NCBI RefSeq assembly: GCF_900129225.1
Contig: NZ_FQUG01000005.1
Location: forward strand, 62,001 to 126,000
Length of the DNA stretch: 64,000 bases
DNA from: Schwartzia succinivorans DSM 10502
GTDB taxonomy: Bacteria > Bacillota > Negativicutes > Selenomonadales > Selenomonadaceae
Reading direction: 5' to 3'
The notes below the pieces were generated by a model. That model had not been told where the DNA came from, did no database searches, and saw nothing but the letters and a program-made list of their open reading frames with translations. Made by a program: the position numbers and the translations under genes. Shown piece by piece: positions 1-7,471 of the stretch. The stretch's first letter is position 1; every line of letters begins with the position of its first letter.

Positions 1-35
1 GGGTATGTAAAATCTAAAATATTATGTAAAATTAC

Positions 36-67
36 TTGACATTATATATATATATATATAATGTCAA
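36..67 (+). promoter_or_regulatory. Perfect 32-bp palindrome containing a promoter
   Basis: The half-site ttgacattatatatat is followed directly by its exact reverse complement. The palindrome contains a consensus -35 (TTGACA, 36-41) and a -10 (TATAAT, 57-62) separated by only 15 bp. Because it is palindromic, the same elements exist on the other strand. It lies 27 bp before the first gene of the 94-6464 operon and could be an operator, for example for the XRE-type regulator encoded at 1479, a bidirectional promoter, or a cruciform-forming site. The palindrome is read directly; the regulator assignment is inference. Confidence 0.6.
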
Positions 68-93
68 AAGAATCGTGAAATGGAGGGGGACAA

Positions 94-738
94 ATGCGGG
101 TAAGAAAATTTTGCTGGCTTGTCTTTTTTGTTACATTAGCGTATCTGGTAGGGTTCAAAATGGGTATATGGGGAGTTGATAATAAGAATCCGGCAGATCA
201 GCAAATAGCAAAGACAAGTGCATCAAGCTCAAAGGATAAGAAAAAGACTTCAGATGACCGGGTAATGAGGGTCAGTGAAAATAAGGCTGAGTCTAAAGAA
301 AGTTCTGAGCCGCGCAGTGATAATACAGCGAATAATAAGGGAAAAAAGAGCGAGCCAATAAATTATTCCAGGCAATCAGGACTTAGCGGCACTGTGGAAT
401 CAGTAACACGTCCGAGATCGCTCACAGGACCGATGGGGACAGTGCAAGGACCGTTTGCTCTGATAAATCTAACAATTGTTAATCGAAGCAGTAATGCGGT
501 GAGTATCGTGGGTTATGGTATAAAGCTGATTGACAAACAGGGCAGATCATATTCGCTTAGCAATGCGGCTATGGGAACATTATTTCACCTGCGGGAGGAT
601 ACCTTTCATATGACAGATATTCAGCCGGGGATGAGTAAGACTGCTTATGTTGTATTCGCGATGCCGGCTGATGCGGTGCCGCATAAATTGCACATTCAGC
701 CGCATGGATTTGGACCTTCCTTCGAAGTAGAAATTTAA
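94..738 (+). CDS. Membrane-anchored protein with C-terminal beta-sandwich-like domain
   Basis: This 214-residue protein starts at ATG behind a strong SD (ggaggggg). Residues about 6-27 form one hydrophobic segment, best read as a signal anchor. A low-complexity Ser/Lys/Asp-rich linker follows (about 30-95). The C-terminal part (about 96-214) has alternating hydrophobic strands with LINLTIVNRSSNAVSIVGYG and a late DIQPGMSKTAYVVFAMP segment, which resembles DUF4352/telokin-like extracellular domains that follow a lipoprotein or anchor. It would therefore sit outside the cytoplasmic membrane. It is the first gene of the operon leading to the kinase/vWA/PP2C genes and could be its envelope sensor. 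The domain assignment is by pattern only and the exact function is unknown. Confidence 0.6.
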   Translation: MRVRKFCWLVFFVTLAYLVGFKMGIWGVDNKNPADQQIAKTSASSSKDKKKTSDDRVMRVSENKAESKESSEPRSDNTANNKGKKSEPINYSRQSGLSGTVESVTRPRSLTGPMGTVQGPFALINLTIVNRSSNAVSIVGYGIKLIDKQGRSYSLSNAAMGTLFHLREDTFHMTDIQPGMSKTAYVVFAMPADAVPHKLHIQPHGFGPSFEVEI

Positions 739-757
739 ATAAAAGGAGATGTTGGAA

Positions 758-1453
758 TTGGAAAAAGAGAGTCTTCCAATAGTTAAAATCAAACCTGAGG
801 AAAATTTGTCGGAGAGCAAAGCAGTGGGGGAGGAATCGCTGCCGATAATTAAACAGCAAAAGACGGAGTTAGATGAAATGTCGACAATCAAACGGAATTA
901 TTCAGAGAACAGTGAATTTGAAGAGAAAGGAAATACGGAAAAATTTGAACAGACTTCTGATGATTTGGCTGAAACTCCTGTCAGGAAAGCAGCAGGTTAT
1001 TGCACGGAATGCGGTCATCCTTTGCGGGCCGGCGCAAAATTTTGTGATAACTGCGGTAGGGAAACAGTTGAAGAAACAATCAGAAAAGAAGTGGGCCATT
1101 ATGACGGGTATATAAAAAATAAGATAAAGGAAATGATTAACTTTGATGGCAGACTGAGCCGCGGACAATATGTAAAGATTTGGCTGGTACTTTTCTTCAT
1201 TCATATTATTTTGCGTATTGCAATGATGACAACAGATTCGTTCCTTGGAATTATTATACTTTTGGCCATAACATTGCCTTTATGTGTATTTGGTGTGTCT
1301 GTTAACGTGCGGCGCTTCCATGATCTTGACAGAAGTGGCTGGTACTGCCTGTGGCTGCTCATTCCTATTGTGAATATCGGTTGGCTTATTTATTTGCTCT
1401 GCAAAAAAGGAACGGCGCGGGCTAATAATTATGGGATAGCGCCTTTAGACTAA
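758..1453 (+). CDS. Zinc-ribbon DUF805 membrane protein
   Basis: The protein has an acidic N-terminal region, a four-cysteine zinc ribbon (CTECGHPLRAGAKFCDNCG, about residues 81-100) and a C-terminal DUF805-type membrane domain. The DUF805 hallmarks are GRLSRGQY, then RRFHDLDRSGW, then an N-x-YG near the end. At least three hydrophobic segments are visible. An ATG at 749 is in frame but overlaps the SD aaaaggag (741-748), so I prefer the TTG at 758, nine bases after the SD, giving 231 residues. It sits 19 bp after the preceding gene and 25 bp before the regulator gene. Zinc-ribbon plus DUF805 proteins are common in Firmicutes, with no known biochemical role. Here it is probably the membrane component of the operon. 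Confidence 0.7.
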   Translation: MEKESLPIVKIKPEENLSESKAVGEESLPIIKQQKTELDEMSTIKRNYSENSEFEEKGNTEKFEQTSDDLAETPVRKAAGYCTECGHPLRAGAKFCDNCGRETVEETIRKEVGHYDGYIKNKIKEMINFDGRLSRGQYVKIWLVLFFIHIILRIAMMTTDSFLGIIILLAITLPLCVFGVSVNVRRFHDLDRSGWYCLWLLIPIVNIGWLIYLLCKKGTARANNYGIAPLD

Positions 1454-1478
1454 TTGACAAGAAGGTGAGTGGTCTGAT

Positions 1479-2342
1479 TTGAAAGATATCTATACGGATT
1501 TACGAAATACGATGTTAAAAAGGATGCAGAATTCAGCATCTGAATTGCGTCGATTTATGGGATTAAGCGGGCAGGAGCTCAGCGAATATTTAGGGGTGAC
1601 ACGGCAAACCGTCAGCAATATTGAGCAGAAAAGAACTCCGATGAATATACCGTTGTATCTGGCTTATGGGGCTCTGCTGGATAATTATCTGGGCAAACAC
1701 AAGCAGGATATGAAGGCTATACAAGCTGTTATCCGCCGAAATAATCCGGAAATCGGTGAAGCGGATATGAATTTGGAATTAAATTCTGTCAACGGCTCAT
1801 TTTTGCAGGGGTGGTTTGCGTGTTTCCCAAGCAATGATGATAAGCGCCTATCGGAAGTTCCGGAGTATGAGTGCATGCAGATTTTAGCCAGACAGTATAA
1901 GGTTTTTTTGAATCATGATACGCTTCAAATGCTGGAATGCCGCGAGATGTTGCAAAGATTTACACCTGTACTGCAGGAGTTTAACAGTAAAATTATCGTT
2001 CCTCAGCGCAGTATTGAGTATTTACAGAACAATCTGATGTCCGATGAAACAGAGGTGAGAGAAGCTGCGAAGGTTGGCTTGGATACCTGTCTGAATGCTA
2101 AACGTGAAGGTATCATCAGCATTCATGGAGAGGCGACGGATGGAGAATTATCAGTATTATATCCGGCGGTATTTTCACGGTTTAAGCTGGAACAAAGACT
2201 GCTTCTGATCAGTCAGGATGAAATGCTCCGTAATTCTGTGGAGAAATTGGATGACACAGATGACATACAGGGCTTTCAGGTGCGTACGGGCAGACTGGAT
2301 GATCAGGGGACTTTGCGGATTCTTCCAAGCAATCGGCACTGA
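1479..2342 (+). CDS. XRE-family regulator with a degenerate PIN-like C-terminal domain
   Basis: This 287-residue protein starts at TTG, nine bases after gaaggtgag. Residues about 23-64 are a helix-turn-helix (GLSGQELSEYLGVTRQTVSN), so it should bind DNA. The C-terminal part (about 138-250) lines up by eye with the PIN domain of the next gene: VFLNHDTL versus VLIDTCSL, KIIVPQRSIEYL versus PIIVPASVVNEL, and LLISQDEML versus TLITQDNAL. The first catalytic Asp position reads N/H and the third acidic position is not clearly kept, so nuclease activity is doubtful and it may be a sensing or dimerising domain. The gene is 17 bp upstream of the PIN-kinase gene. It is a plausible repressor acting on the palindrome at 36-67. 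The HTH is secure; the PIN homology needs a profile search. Confidence 0.7.
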   Translation: MKDIYTDLRNTMLKRMQNSASELRRFMGLSGQELSEYLGVTRQTVSNIEQKRTPMNIPLYLAYGALLDNYLGKHKQDMKAIQAVIRRNNPEIGEADMNLELNSVNGSFLQGWFACFPSNDDKRLSEVPEYECMQILARQYKVFLNHDTLQMLECREMLQRFTPVLQEFNSKIIVPQRSIEYLQNNLMSDETEVREAAKVGLDTCLNAKREGIISIHGEATDGELSVLYPAVFSRFKLEQRLLLISQDEMLRNSVEKLDDTDDIQGFQVRTGRLDDQGTLRILPSNRH

Positions 2343-2359
2343 GCAGGAGGGGTTTGTGA

Positions 2360-4123
2360 GTGTTTGAAGGAACGGGTTGGGAGGCACAGGAACGTGTCCT
2401 CAAAAATAGTCGGGTGTTAATAGACACTTGCAGTTTAATCTATATTGAGGAACATCATCTGGATAAGGTCTGGGAAAATTTTTCGATTTTGCACAAATAT
2501 ACCAATAAACCGATTATTGTACCGGCAAGTGTGGTAAATGAGTTAGATAAGCATAGAAAGAAAAAAATATCCTCAGATATCAAGGACCGGACACTGGCAC
2601 AATACGCAGGCAAGGCAATAGACAGACTGGTTGCTATGCAGAAAGAAGATATTGTGCAGATAGCCGGGGATCCGCAGAAAAATTTTGCGGATGCAGAATT
2701 TTTTTCTGCCTTTTACGATTTAACCCAAAATACAAATGTAACGCTGATTACTCAGGATAACGCATTGGCAGAAGGCGTATTGGGAATAAGAAACAATCGG
2801 GCCTTGAAATATGTAAAGAAAATTAATGTTCGAAAAGTCAATCAGAACGGAAGACTGCAAACATTTTATTTCGATGAGATGCTTCGAAGTAAGAACCCTG
2901 ATTTTGGTCGTGGAAAACAACCTTTCACACGTCCGGAAGGGGAAAGACCGGGACATAAATTTCGCTTTTGTACCAAAACCACTGATATCCCCGATACGCA
3001 GCTGCCGCTGACTGAAAGCGTGCAAAAAGGGGAGATGCTTCATACTGATGATAAACAGGCTGTCATACTTGGCGAAATTGTAGGGAGCGGTGGAGAGGGG
3101 AGTATCTTTGACATCGGGAATAATCAGGTGGCAAAAATATATGCTCATCATCGCTTAACGAGAAGGCGTTTTGAAAAAATAAAGCTGATGATTGCCAATC
3201 CAATAAGGTGCGAGGGAATATGCTGGCCGTTGCATATGCTTTACAATGCCCGGGATGAATTTGTGGGCTATACAATGGCGCGGGCTAATGGGCATGTGTT
3301 GGACCCAAACTTGTTTAATCGCACGCTTCTGGAAGAAAAGTTTTCCGGGTGGACGCGTAGGGAAACGATAGACTTATGCATCACTATCCTTGAAAAAATC
3401 AGCTATCTGCACCAAAGAAATGTATTGTTAGGTGATATTAATGCGAAAAATATTCTCATTGTGTCGCCGCAAAAAGTATTTTTTGTGGACACGGACAGCT
3501 ATCAAATAGAGGATTTTCCTTGTCCTGTGGGAACAGAGGAATTTAAGGCACCGGAAATAAAAGCAACTCAATACAGTGAGCTGCTGAGGACATTTGGAAA
3601 CGAGTATTTCGCGATAGCGGTACTTCTCTTTAAGATTATGCTGCCGGGAAAACATCCGTATTCTCATCAAGGCGGAGGCAGTGTAAAAGAGAATATACAG
3701 AAAATGGATTTCCCTTACGCTCTAAAAGAAAAATCCAATCATAATGCTCCTGAAGGGCTTTGGAGATATATATGGAGTCATATGTCATATAAACTAAAAG
3801 AAGCTTTCTATACAACATTTCAAAAAGATGAAGAACATTGCCGGGAAAATAAACGTTACGGACCGGAGGCATGGATTGAATTGTTTAAGCACTACCGTAA
3901 CGCTTTGCCAAAGATGGCTGAAAATGATGAGCTGGCCTTGAGCTTGTTTCCTGACCGCTTAAAGAAAAATGATGGACAGTACTATAACTTCAAAAATGAT
4001 ACAAAAATTACTGAATTGCCTGATGAGGCTTTGAATAGGTCAGAGAATAAAAGCTCCACTAATTTACGTGATATACTGCTTCTTTTAGTTTGGTTATATA
4101 TTTTTTACAGGCTTATACACTGA
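2360..4123 (+). CDS. PIN domain fused to a Ser/Thr protein kinase with C-terminal membrane anchor
   Basis: This 587-residue protein starts at GTG seven bases after caggagggg. Residues about 17-150 are a PIN ribonuclease-type domain with acidic residues D22 (LIDTCSL), E61 (VVNELDKH), D110 (FADAEF) and D132 (ITQDN). Residues about 230-520 are a protein kinase of the kind found beside TerY: glycine loop GSGGEGS, lysine in QVAKIY, catalytic loop LLGDINAKNILI replacing the usual HRD, metal-binding VDTDSYQI replacing DFG, and an APE-like APEIK. A hydrophobic segment ends the protein (ILLLLVWLYIFYRL). It lies in the same operon as the vWA and PP2C genes, giving the kinase, phosphatase and vWA set known as the TerY-P triad. 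The PIN fusion is the unusual part. RNA cleavage controlled by phosphorylation is my inference. Confidence 0.85.
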   Translation: MFEGTGWEAQERVLKNSRVLIDTCSLIYIEEHHLDKVWENFSILHKYTNKPIIVPASVVNELDKHRKKKISSDIKDRTLAQYAGKAIDRLVAMQKEDIVQIAGDPQKNFADAEFFSAFYDLTQNTNVTLITQDNALAEGVLGIRNNRALKYVKKINVRKVNQNGRLQTFYFDEMLRSKNPDFGRGKQPFTRPEGERPGHKFRFCTKTTDIPDTQLPLTESVQKGEMLHTDDKQAVILGEIVGSGGEGSIFDIGNNQVAKIYAHHRLTRRRFEKIKLMIANPIRCEGICWPLHMLYNARDEFVGYTMARANGHVLDPNLFNRTLLEEKFSGWTRRETIDLCITILEKISYLHQRNVLLGDINAKNILIVSPQKVFFVDTDSYQIEDFPCPVGTEEFKAPEIKATQYSELLRTFGNEYFAIAVLLFKIMLPGKHPYSHQGGGSVKENIQKMDFPYALKEKSNHNAPEGLWRYIWSHMSYKLKEAFYTTFQKDEEHCRENKRYGPEAWIELFKHYRNALPKMAENDELALSLFPDRLKKNDGQYYNFKNDTKITELPDEALNRSENKSSTNLRDILLLLVWLYIFYRLIH

Positions 4124-4170
4124 ATATAGTACTAATGAATTTAAAAATGTGAAAATGGGAGAGATTGGTA

Positions 4171-4956
4171 ATGGAACAATACGAACTCATAAAAATAAAC
4201 AAAGAAGATTTGGTGAACAATCCTGCACCGCGTATTCCGGTGTGCTTATGTCTGGATACCAGTGGTTCTATGAATACCATTGATGGCGGAGATGGTGTAG
4301 TGAATGGTCAGATTGTAGAAATCGATGGGAAGAAATACCGTGCATCTACGACAGGTGTGTCCCGAATTGACCGTCTGAATGAGGGGATTAAGCATTTATT
4401 TGAAACCATACGCAATGATGACAGTGCCCGGTTTTCTGTAGAAATCTGTATGGTGAAATTCGACAGTAAAGCAGAGTGTATTCTGCCCTTTGCGAATATT
4501 GAGCGGCAGGTGGAAATTCCTGAACTGGTAGCTTCAAATGATGCACAGGGAAACTCTTTCATGGGAGAGGGAGTGAACCTGGCGTTGGATTTGTTGGAAG
4601 CCCGTAAACAGGAGTACAAGGATAGCGGTGTTGATTATATGCAGCCCTGGCTGATTCTTATGACTGACGGGGAAGCAAATGGCTCTCAGATTGTGCAGCA
4701 GCAGGCAATAGAGCGTATTGAGCGTATGGTCGGCAATAAAAAGATAGTGGTATTTCCGATTGCCATTGGCAGTGATGCGGGCATAGACACATTAAAGCAA
4801 TTTTCTCCGGAACGGCAGCCTTTAAAATTACAGGACATGAAGTACAACGAATTCTTTCAGTTTATCAGCAATATGATGATTGCCAAATCTAATTCCGGAG
4901 ACGGGGAGAAGGTGCGTATATTGCTTTCTGATATTAAAGGCTGGGCGGAAATTTAA
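4171..4956 (+). CDS. TerY-type von Willebrand factor A domain protein
   Basis: This 261-residue protein starts at ATG seven bases after gggagag; an upstream in-frame TTG at 4165 is less likely. It is a single vWA domain with an intact metal-ion-dependent adhesion site: LDTSGSM (DxSxS), a conserved Thr/Ser region around GNSFMGEGVNLAL, and LMTDGEANG for the last aspartate. There is no signal peptide, so it is cytosolic. TerY-like vWA proteins pair with a PP2C phosphatase and a kinase in the predicted TerY phosphorylation triad, thought to link phosphorylation with stress or metal-dependent responses. The gene sits between the kinase (47 bp upstream) and the phosphatase (12 bp downstream), which supports that role. 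Confidence 0.88.
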   Translation: MEQYELIKINKEDLVNNPAPRIPVCLCLDTSGSMNTIDGGDGVVNGQIVEIDGKKYRASTTGVSRIDRLNEGIKHLFETIRNDDSARFSVEICMVKFDSKAECILPFANIERQVEIPELVASNDAQGNSFMGEGVNLALDLLEARKQEYKDSGVDYMQPWLILMTDGEANGSQIVQQQAIERIERMVGNKKIVVFPIAIGSDAGIDTLKQFSPERQPLKLQDMKYNEFFQFISNMMIAKSNSGDGEKVRILLSDIKGWAEI

Positions 4957-4968
4957 TGGAGGAAAAGC

Positions 4969-5706
4969 ATGTGGAAAGCAATTCATGGTGCTGTGCAGGG
5001 GAGAAGCCACAAACGTGAAAACATACCTGGGCAGGATAGGACGTATAGCTATGCCGGGCAAAACGTATTTTGCGCGGCTCTGGCTGATGGTGCCGGTTCT
5101 GAGCCACTGTCGCATATTGGAGCGGAGCAGGCAGTAAAGGCGGGTGCTGTTTACCTGTGTGAACACTTCGATGAGTTTTATGAATCGGGGGAGGATAAGG
5201 AAATACAAGTCACCAAGCTGATTGACTGTGTGCGCCGGCAGTTGGCAAAAACCGCTGCAGAACATGGCCTGGATAATATAGGTGAATTATCTTCGACACT
5301 GCTTTTGGCTGCGGTTAAAGAAGATAAGCTGGTAACAGTGCATATCGGAGACGGGGTGGTGGCTGCAATTGTAAAAGGAAAACCTGTAGTGTTGTCAGGT
5401 CCTAAAAACGGAGAGTATTTGAATGTAACGTATTTTACTACATCAAAGAATGTGATGGAAGGTACGGAAATCTACTGCGGCTTAAACAGGGATATAGAGG
5501 CGGTGGTTCTTATGAGTGACGGCAGTGGGGATAATTTCTATGATCGGCATAAGAACACGTTAGTGCCGATATTGGCTGAGATTGTCCAAAAGCTTAAGCA
5601 TATGCAAGAAGCTCAGGCGGAAGTACAGCTGCGCGGAGTATTGGAATATATAGCCGGGCAAAATACGCAGGATGACTGCAGCTTGGCGGTTTTGGTGCAA
5701 GAATAG
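4969..5706 (+). CDS. PP2C-family protein phosphatase
   Basis: This 245-residue protein starts at ATG behind ggaggaaaag. It carries the PP2C metal-binding motifs: GQD near residue 22, ALADGAGS (about 37-44), VHIGDGVV, LMSDGSGD and TQDDCSL close to the C-terminus. No membrane segment or extra domain is visible, so it is a stand-alone cytosolic Mn/Mg-dependent Ser/Thr phosphatase. It follows the vWA gene by 12 bp and should reverse the action of the PIN-kinase on targets that may include the vWA protein itself. The PP2C assignment rests on motifs and is firm; the substrate is unknown. Confidence 0.88.
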   Translation: MWKAIHGAVQGRSHKRENIPGQDRTYSYAGQNVFCAALADGAGSEPLSHIGAEQAVKAGAVYLCEHFDEFYESGEDKEIQVTKLIDCVRRQLAKTAAEHGLDNIGELSSTLLLAAVKEDKLVTVHIGDGVVAAIVKGKPVVLSGPKNGEYLNVTYFTTSKNVMEGTEIYCGLNRDIEAVVLMSDGSGDNFYDRHKNTLVPILAEIVQKLKHMQEAQAEVQLRGVLEYIAGQNTQDDCSLAVLVQE

Positions 5707-5765
5707 AGAGAATATTGATAGAGTTAAAGTTTCAGGAGAAAACTTTGCGAAATGGAGGAATAATT

Positions 5766-6464
5766 ATGTTTGGGAAAATAAGAGCATTTGGTAAAGTTAT
5801 TAGTGATATTACAGGAATAAGTAAGATGTTTCGCTATAAAGGTTTTGGCGATATAATAAGCGGTGTTGTTGGTTGGCTTCTCTATGGAGTAGTTTTGTTG
5901 ATATTACTTGATTGGATTACGACGGGCTTTCTTCGTAGCAAAGGGGATCTTCTGGAGAAGGGGATTCTTATGATACTTTGCGCAGGAGCGGGTTGGTGCC
6001 TAAAAAATGCTGCTGGTTTTACAATTGCTATTGCGATACCAGTTGTTTCCTATTATAAACTTTCCACTGAATTTAATAGGGATGATTTGATGGTTTGTTG
6101 CGCCTTTGTCTTGTTGTGTACGTTGGTTTATATTGCGGTACTGCTCACCATTCAAGTATCGAAAATAAAAGAGGAAGAGGAAAGTGAAAGGAGGCGTGTG
6201 GAGTGGTATGCGCGGCTTGAGAACCACCCATATGTGTCTGCTTTGCGCGAACTGGCTGAATTAGAAGAGCTGGGGAAAGGCTTGGAAGATCATGGTGGCA
6301 TAGATGCAAAAAAGAGATGTGAGACTATAGTTGAAGCCGTTGAGAAACTTGGGGAGGAGTATCTTAATCGGCACTTTACTGAAAATGGACTTGCTAAAAT
6401 TGAAGAGTATAAGAAAAGGATACGCGATGCGCGTGAGAAAAATGAAGCAGAACGTTTGAAATGA
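5766..6464 (+). CDS. Multi-pass membrane protein with charged coiled-coil tail
   Basis: The ATG at 5766 follows ggaggaataatt at good spacing. Longer in-frame readings starting at TTG 5715 have no SD, so I use 232 residues. Three hydrophobic segments are visible, around VVGWLLYGVVLLILLDW, ILMILCAGAGWCL and the stretch with CCAFVLLCTLVYIAVLLTI. A cytosolic Glu/Lys/Arg-rich helical tail follows (about 155-232), likely coiled coil. I do not recognise a family. It is the last gene before the terminator at 6476-6515, 59 bp after the phosphatase gene, so it is probably part of the kinase/vWA/PP2C operon and may be its membrane target or docking protein. Confidence 0.6.
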   Translation: MFGKIRAFGKVISDITGISKMFRYKGFGDIISGVVGWLLYGVVLLILLDWITTGFLRSKGDLLEKGILMILCAGAGWCLKNAAGFTIAIAIPVVSYYKLSTEFNRDDLMVCCAFVLLCTLVYIAVLLTIQVSKIKEEEESERRRVEWYARLENHPYVSALRELAELEELGKGLEDHGGIDAKKRCETIVEAVEKLGEEYLNRHFTENGLAKIEEYKKRIRDAREKNEAERLK

Positions 6465-6475
6465 TTGGATATAGG

Positions 6476-6515
6476 GACTGTGCAAAGGGAGAGATTCCTT
6501 TGCACAGTCTTTTAT
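6476..6515 (+). terminator. Intrinsic terminator of the kinase/vWA/PP2C operon
   Basis: A 14-bp stem (gactgtgcaaagg with its complement cctttgcacagtc) and a short loop are followed by tttta. It lies 12 bp after the stop of the membrane protein gene and marks the end of the first operon. Confidence 0.85.
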
Positions 6516-6633
6516 ATGTGAGGTATGCTATGCCAGTGTGGGGATGGTTAATCTTACCTCAAATTGTTGGATGTATTTTTCGGCAGAACTTGGTATAGTA
6601 TACATTAAATTGGGTAAGGAGCAGGGGTGTATT

Positions 6634-7347
6634 ATGGCAAAAATATATGCAAAGGAATCTGCATACGCTTCTTCAAAGCGAAAAAATCTCGTACTGACAA
6701 TCATTTTTGGAAGCATCTGTGGTTGGTTATTTATTAAATGGGGGATAAATGTCACCACTTTTACAATGCATTCTCAACCGATTGAACTGATTGTTGCGCA
6801 TATGGCTGCGTTTGTCATCACGGGCGCAATTGCAAGTCATTTTTTGGGAAACTATCGTAAAAGTGATTCAGGTGATACAGGGATTGCCCGTGCGTTAGAT
6901 GTTTTGGAGCAGCTTCCGGCCGGATATCGGGTTTTTACGAATATACGCGCCGGGGAGGCTTTTGTTGGTACGGTAGTGGTAGGACGGAACGGTGTCTTTA
7001 TTATCAACACCAAAAATCATAACGGTGAAATTGTGCCGTCGAATGATCTCAATTGGGAGCAGAGAAAGGTCGGACGCGAGGGCGGAGAATATACCGCATC
7101 TATGCGTAACCCTGTCCAGCAGCTAAAAAGGCAGATACATAATATGGCGCAGCTGCTGAAACGGTATCACATTCGTGCATGGGTGGACGGTATTGTGTAT
7201 TTTACAAATCCTGAGCTGATACTTCGCGGAACGAGCGACAGATTTACGAACCGTGGAGATGCCGTGCTGGAATTTATTTTGGATTATCCTGTTCGGACAC
7301 CTTTGGATGAAGAAACAATTGAGAAAATATCGGCCGTATTGAAGTAA
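6634..7347 (+). CDS. NERD-domain membrane protein
   Basis: The ATG at 6634 has a good SD (aaggagcagggg); the longer in-frame reading from 6538 lacks one. The 237-residue product has two hydrophobic segments (about 22-38 and 49-68), then a NERD (nuclease-related) domain at about 85-200. Its signature is GTVVVGRNGVFIINTKNHNG, followed by a conserved W about 15 residues later and a late VYFTNPE strand. NERD domains belong to the restriction-endonuclease-like fold; biochemical function in such membrane proteins is largely unknown. The usual acidic residue before the VVV strand is replaced here by a glycine-rich AFVG segment, so catalysis is uncertain. The gene stands alone between a terminator and the repeats at 7363-7442. 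Confidence 0.75.
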   Translation: MAKIYAKESAYASSKRKNLVLTIIFGSICGWLFIKWGINVTTFTMHSQPIELIVAHMAAFVITGAIASHFLGNYRKSDSGDTGIARALDVLEQLPAGYRVFTNIRAGEAFVGTVVVGRNGVFIINTKNHNGEIVPSNDLNWEQRKVGREGGEYTASMRNPVQQLKRQIHNMAQLLKRYHIRAWVDGIVYFTNPELILRGTSDRFTNRGDAVLEFILDYPVRTPLDEETIEKISAVLK

Positions 7348-7362
7348 TCTTTAAATACGTAC

Positions 7363-7442
7363 CAAACGCAAAATAAAAATACGTCCTTTTATCAAACGCA
7401 AAAACAAACGCAAAAAAATACGTTTGCTTTTGCGTTTGTTTT
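7363..7442 (+). promoter_or_regulatory. Iterated CAAACGCAAAA repeats: operator or terminator
   Basis: Three direct copies of CAAACGCAAAA (7363-7373, 7393-7403, 7405-7415) and one inverted copy (7428-7438) occur in 80 bp. The last direct copy and the inverted copy form a 15-bp perfect inverted repeat (7401-7415 with 7428-7442) ending in T-rich sequence, so it could also terminate the NERD gene. Two copies of aaatacgt lie between them. The array is immediately upstream of an AlbA-type DNA-binding protein, which makes an autoregulatory operator likely. Confidence 0.6.
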
Positions 7443-7471
7443 GTTGTATGCTGAAAAAGAAAGTGAGGCGT

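Noticed and set aside
42-62. Simple TA repeat as a phase-variable tract
   Set aside because: The TA run is bounded by inverted TTGACAT arms and is better explained as the centre of a perfect palindrome, although slippage cannot be excluded.
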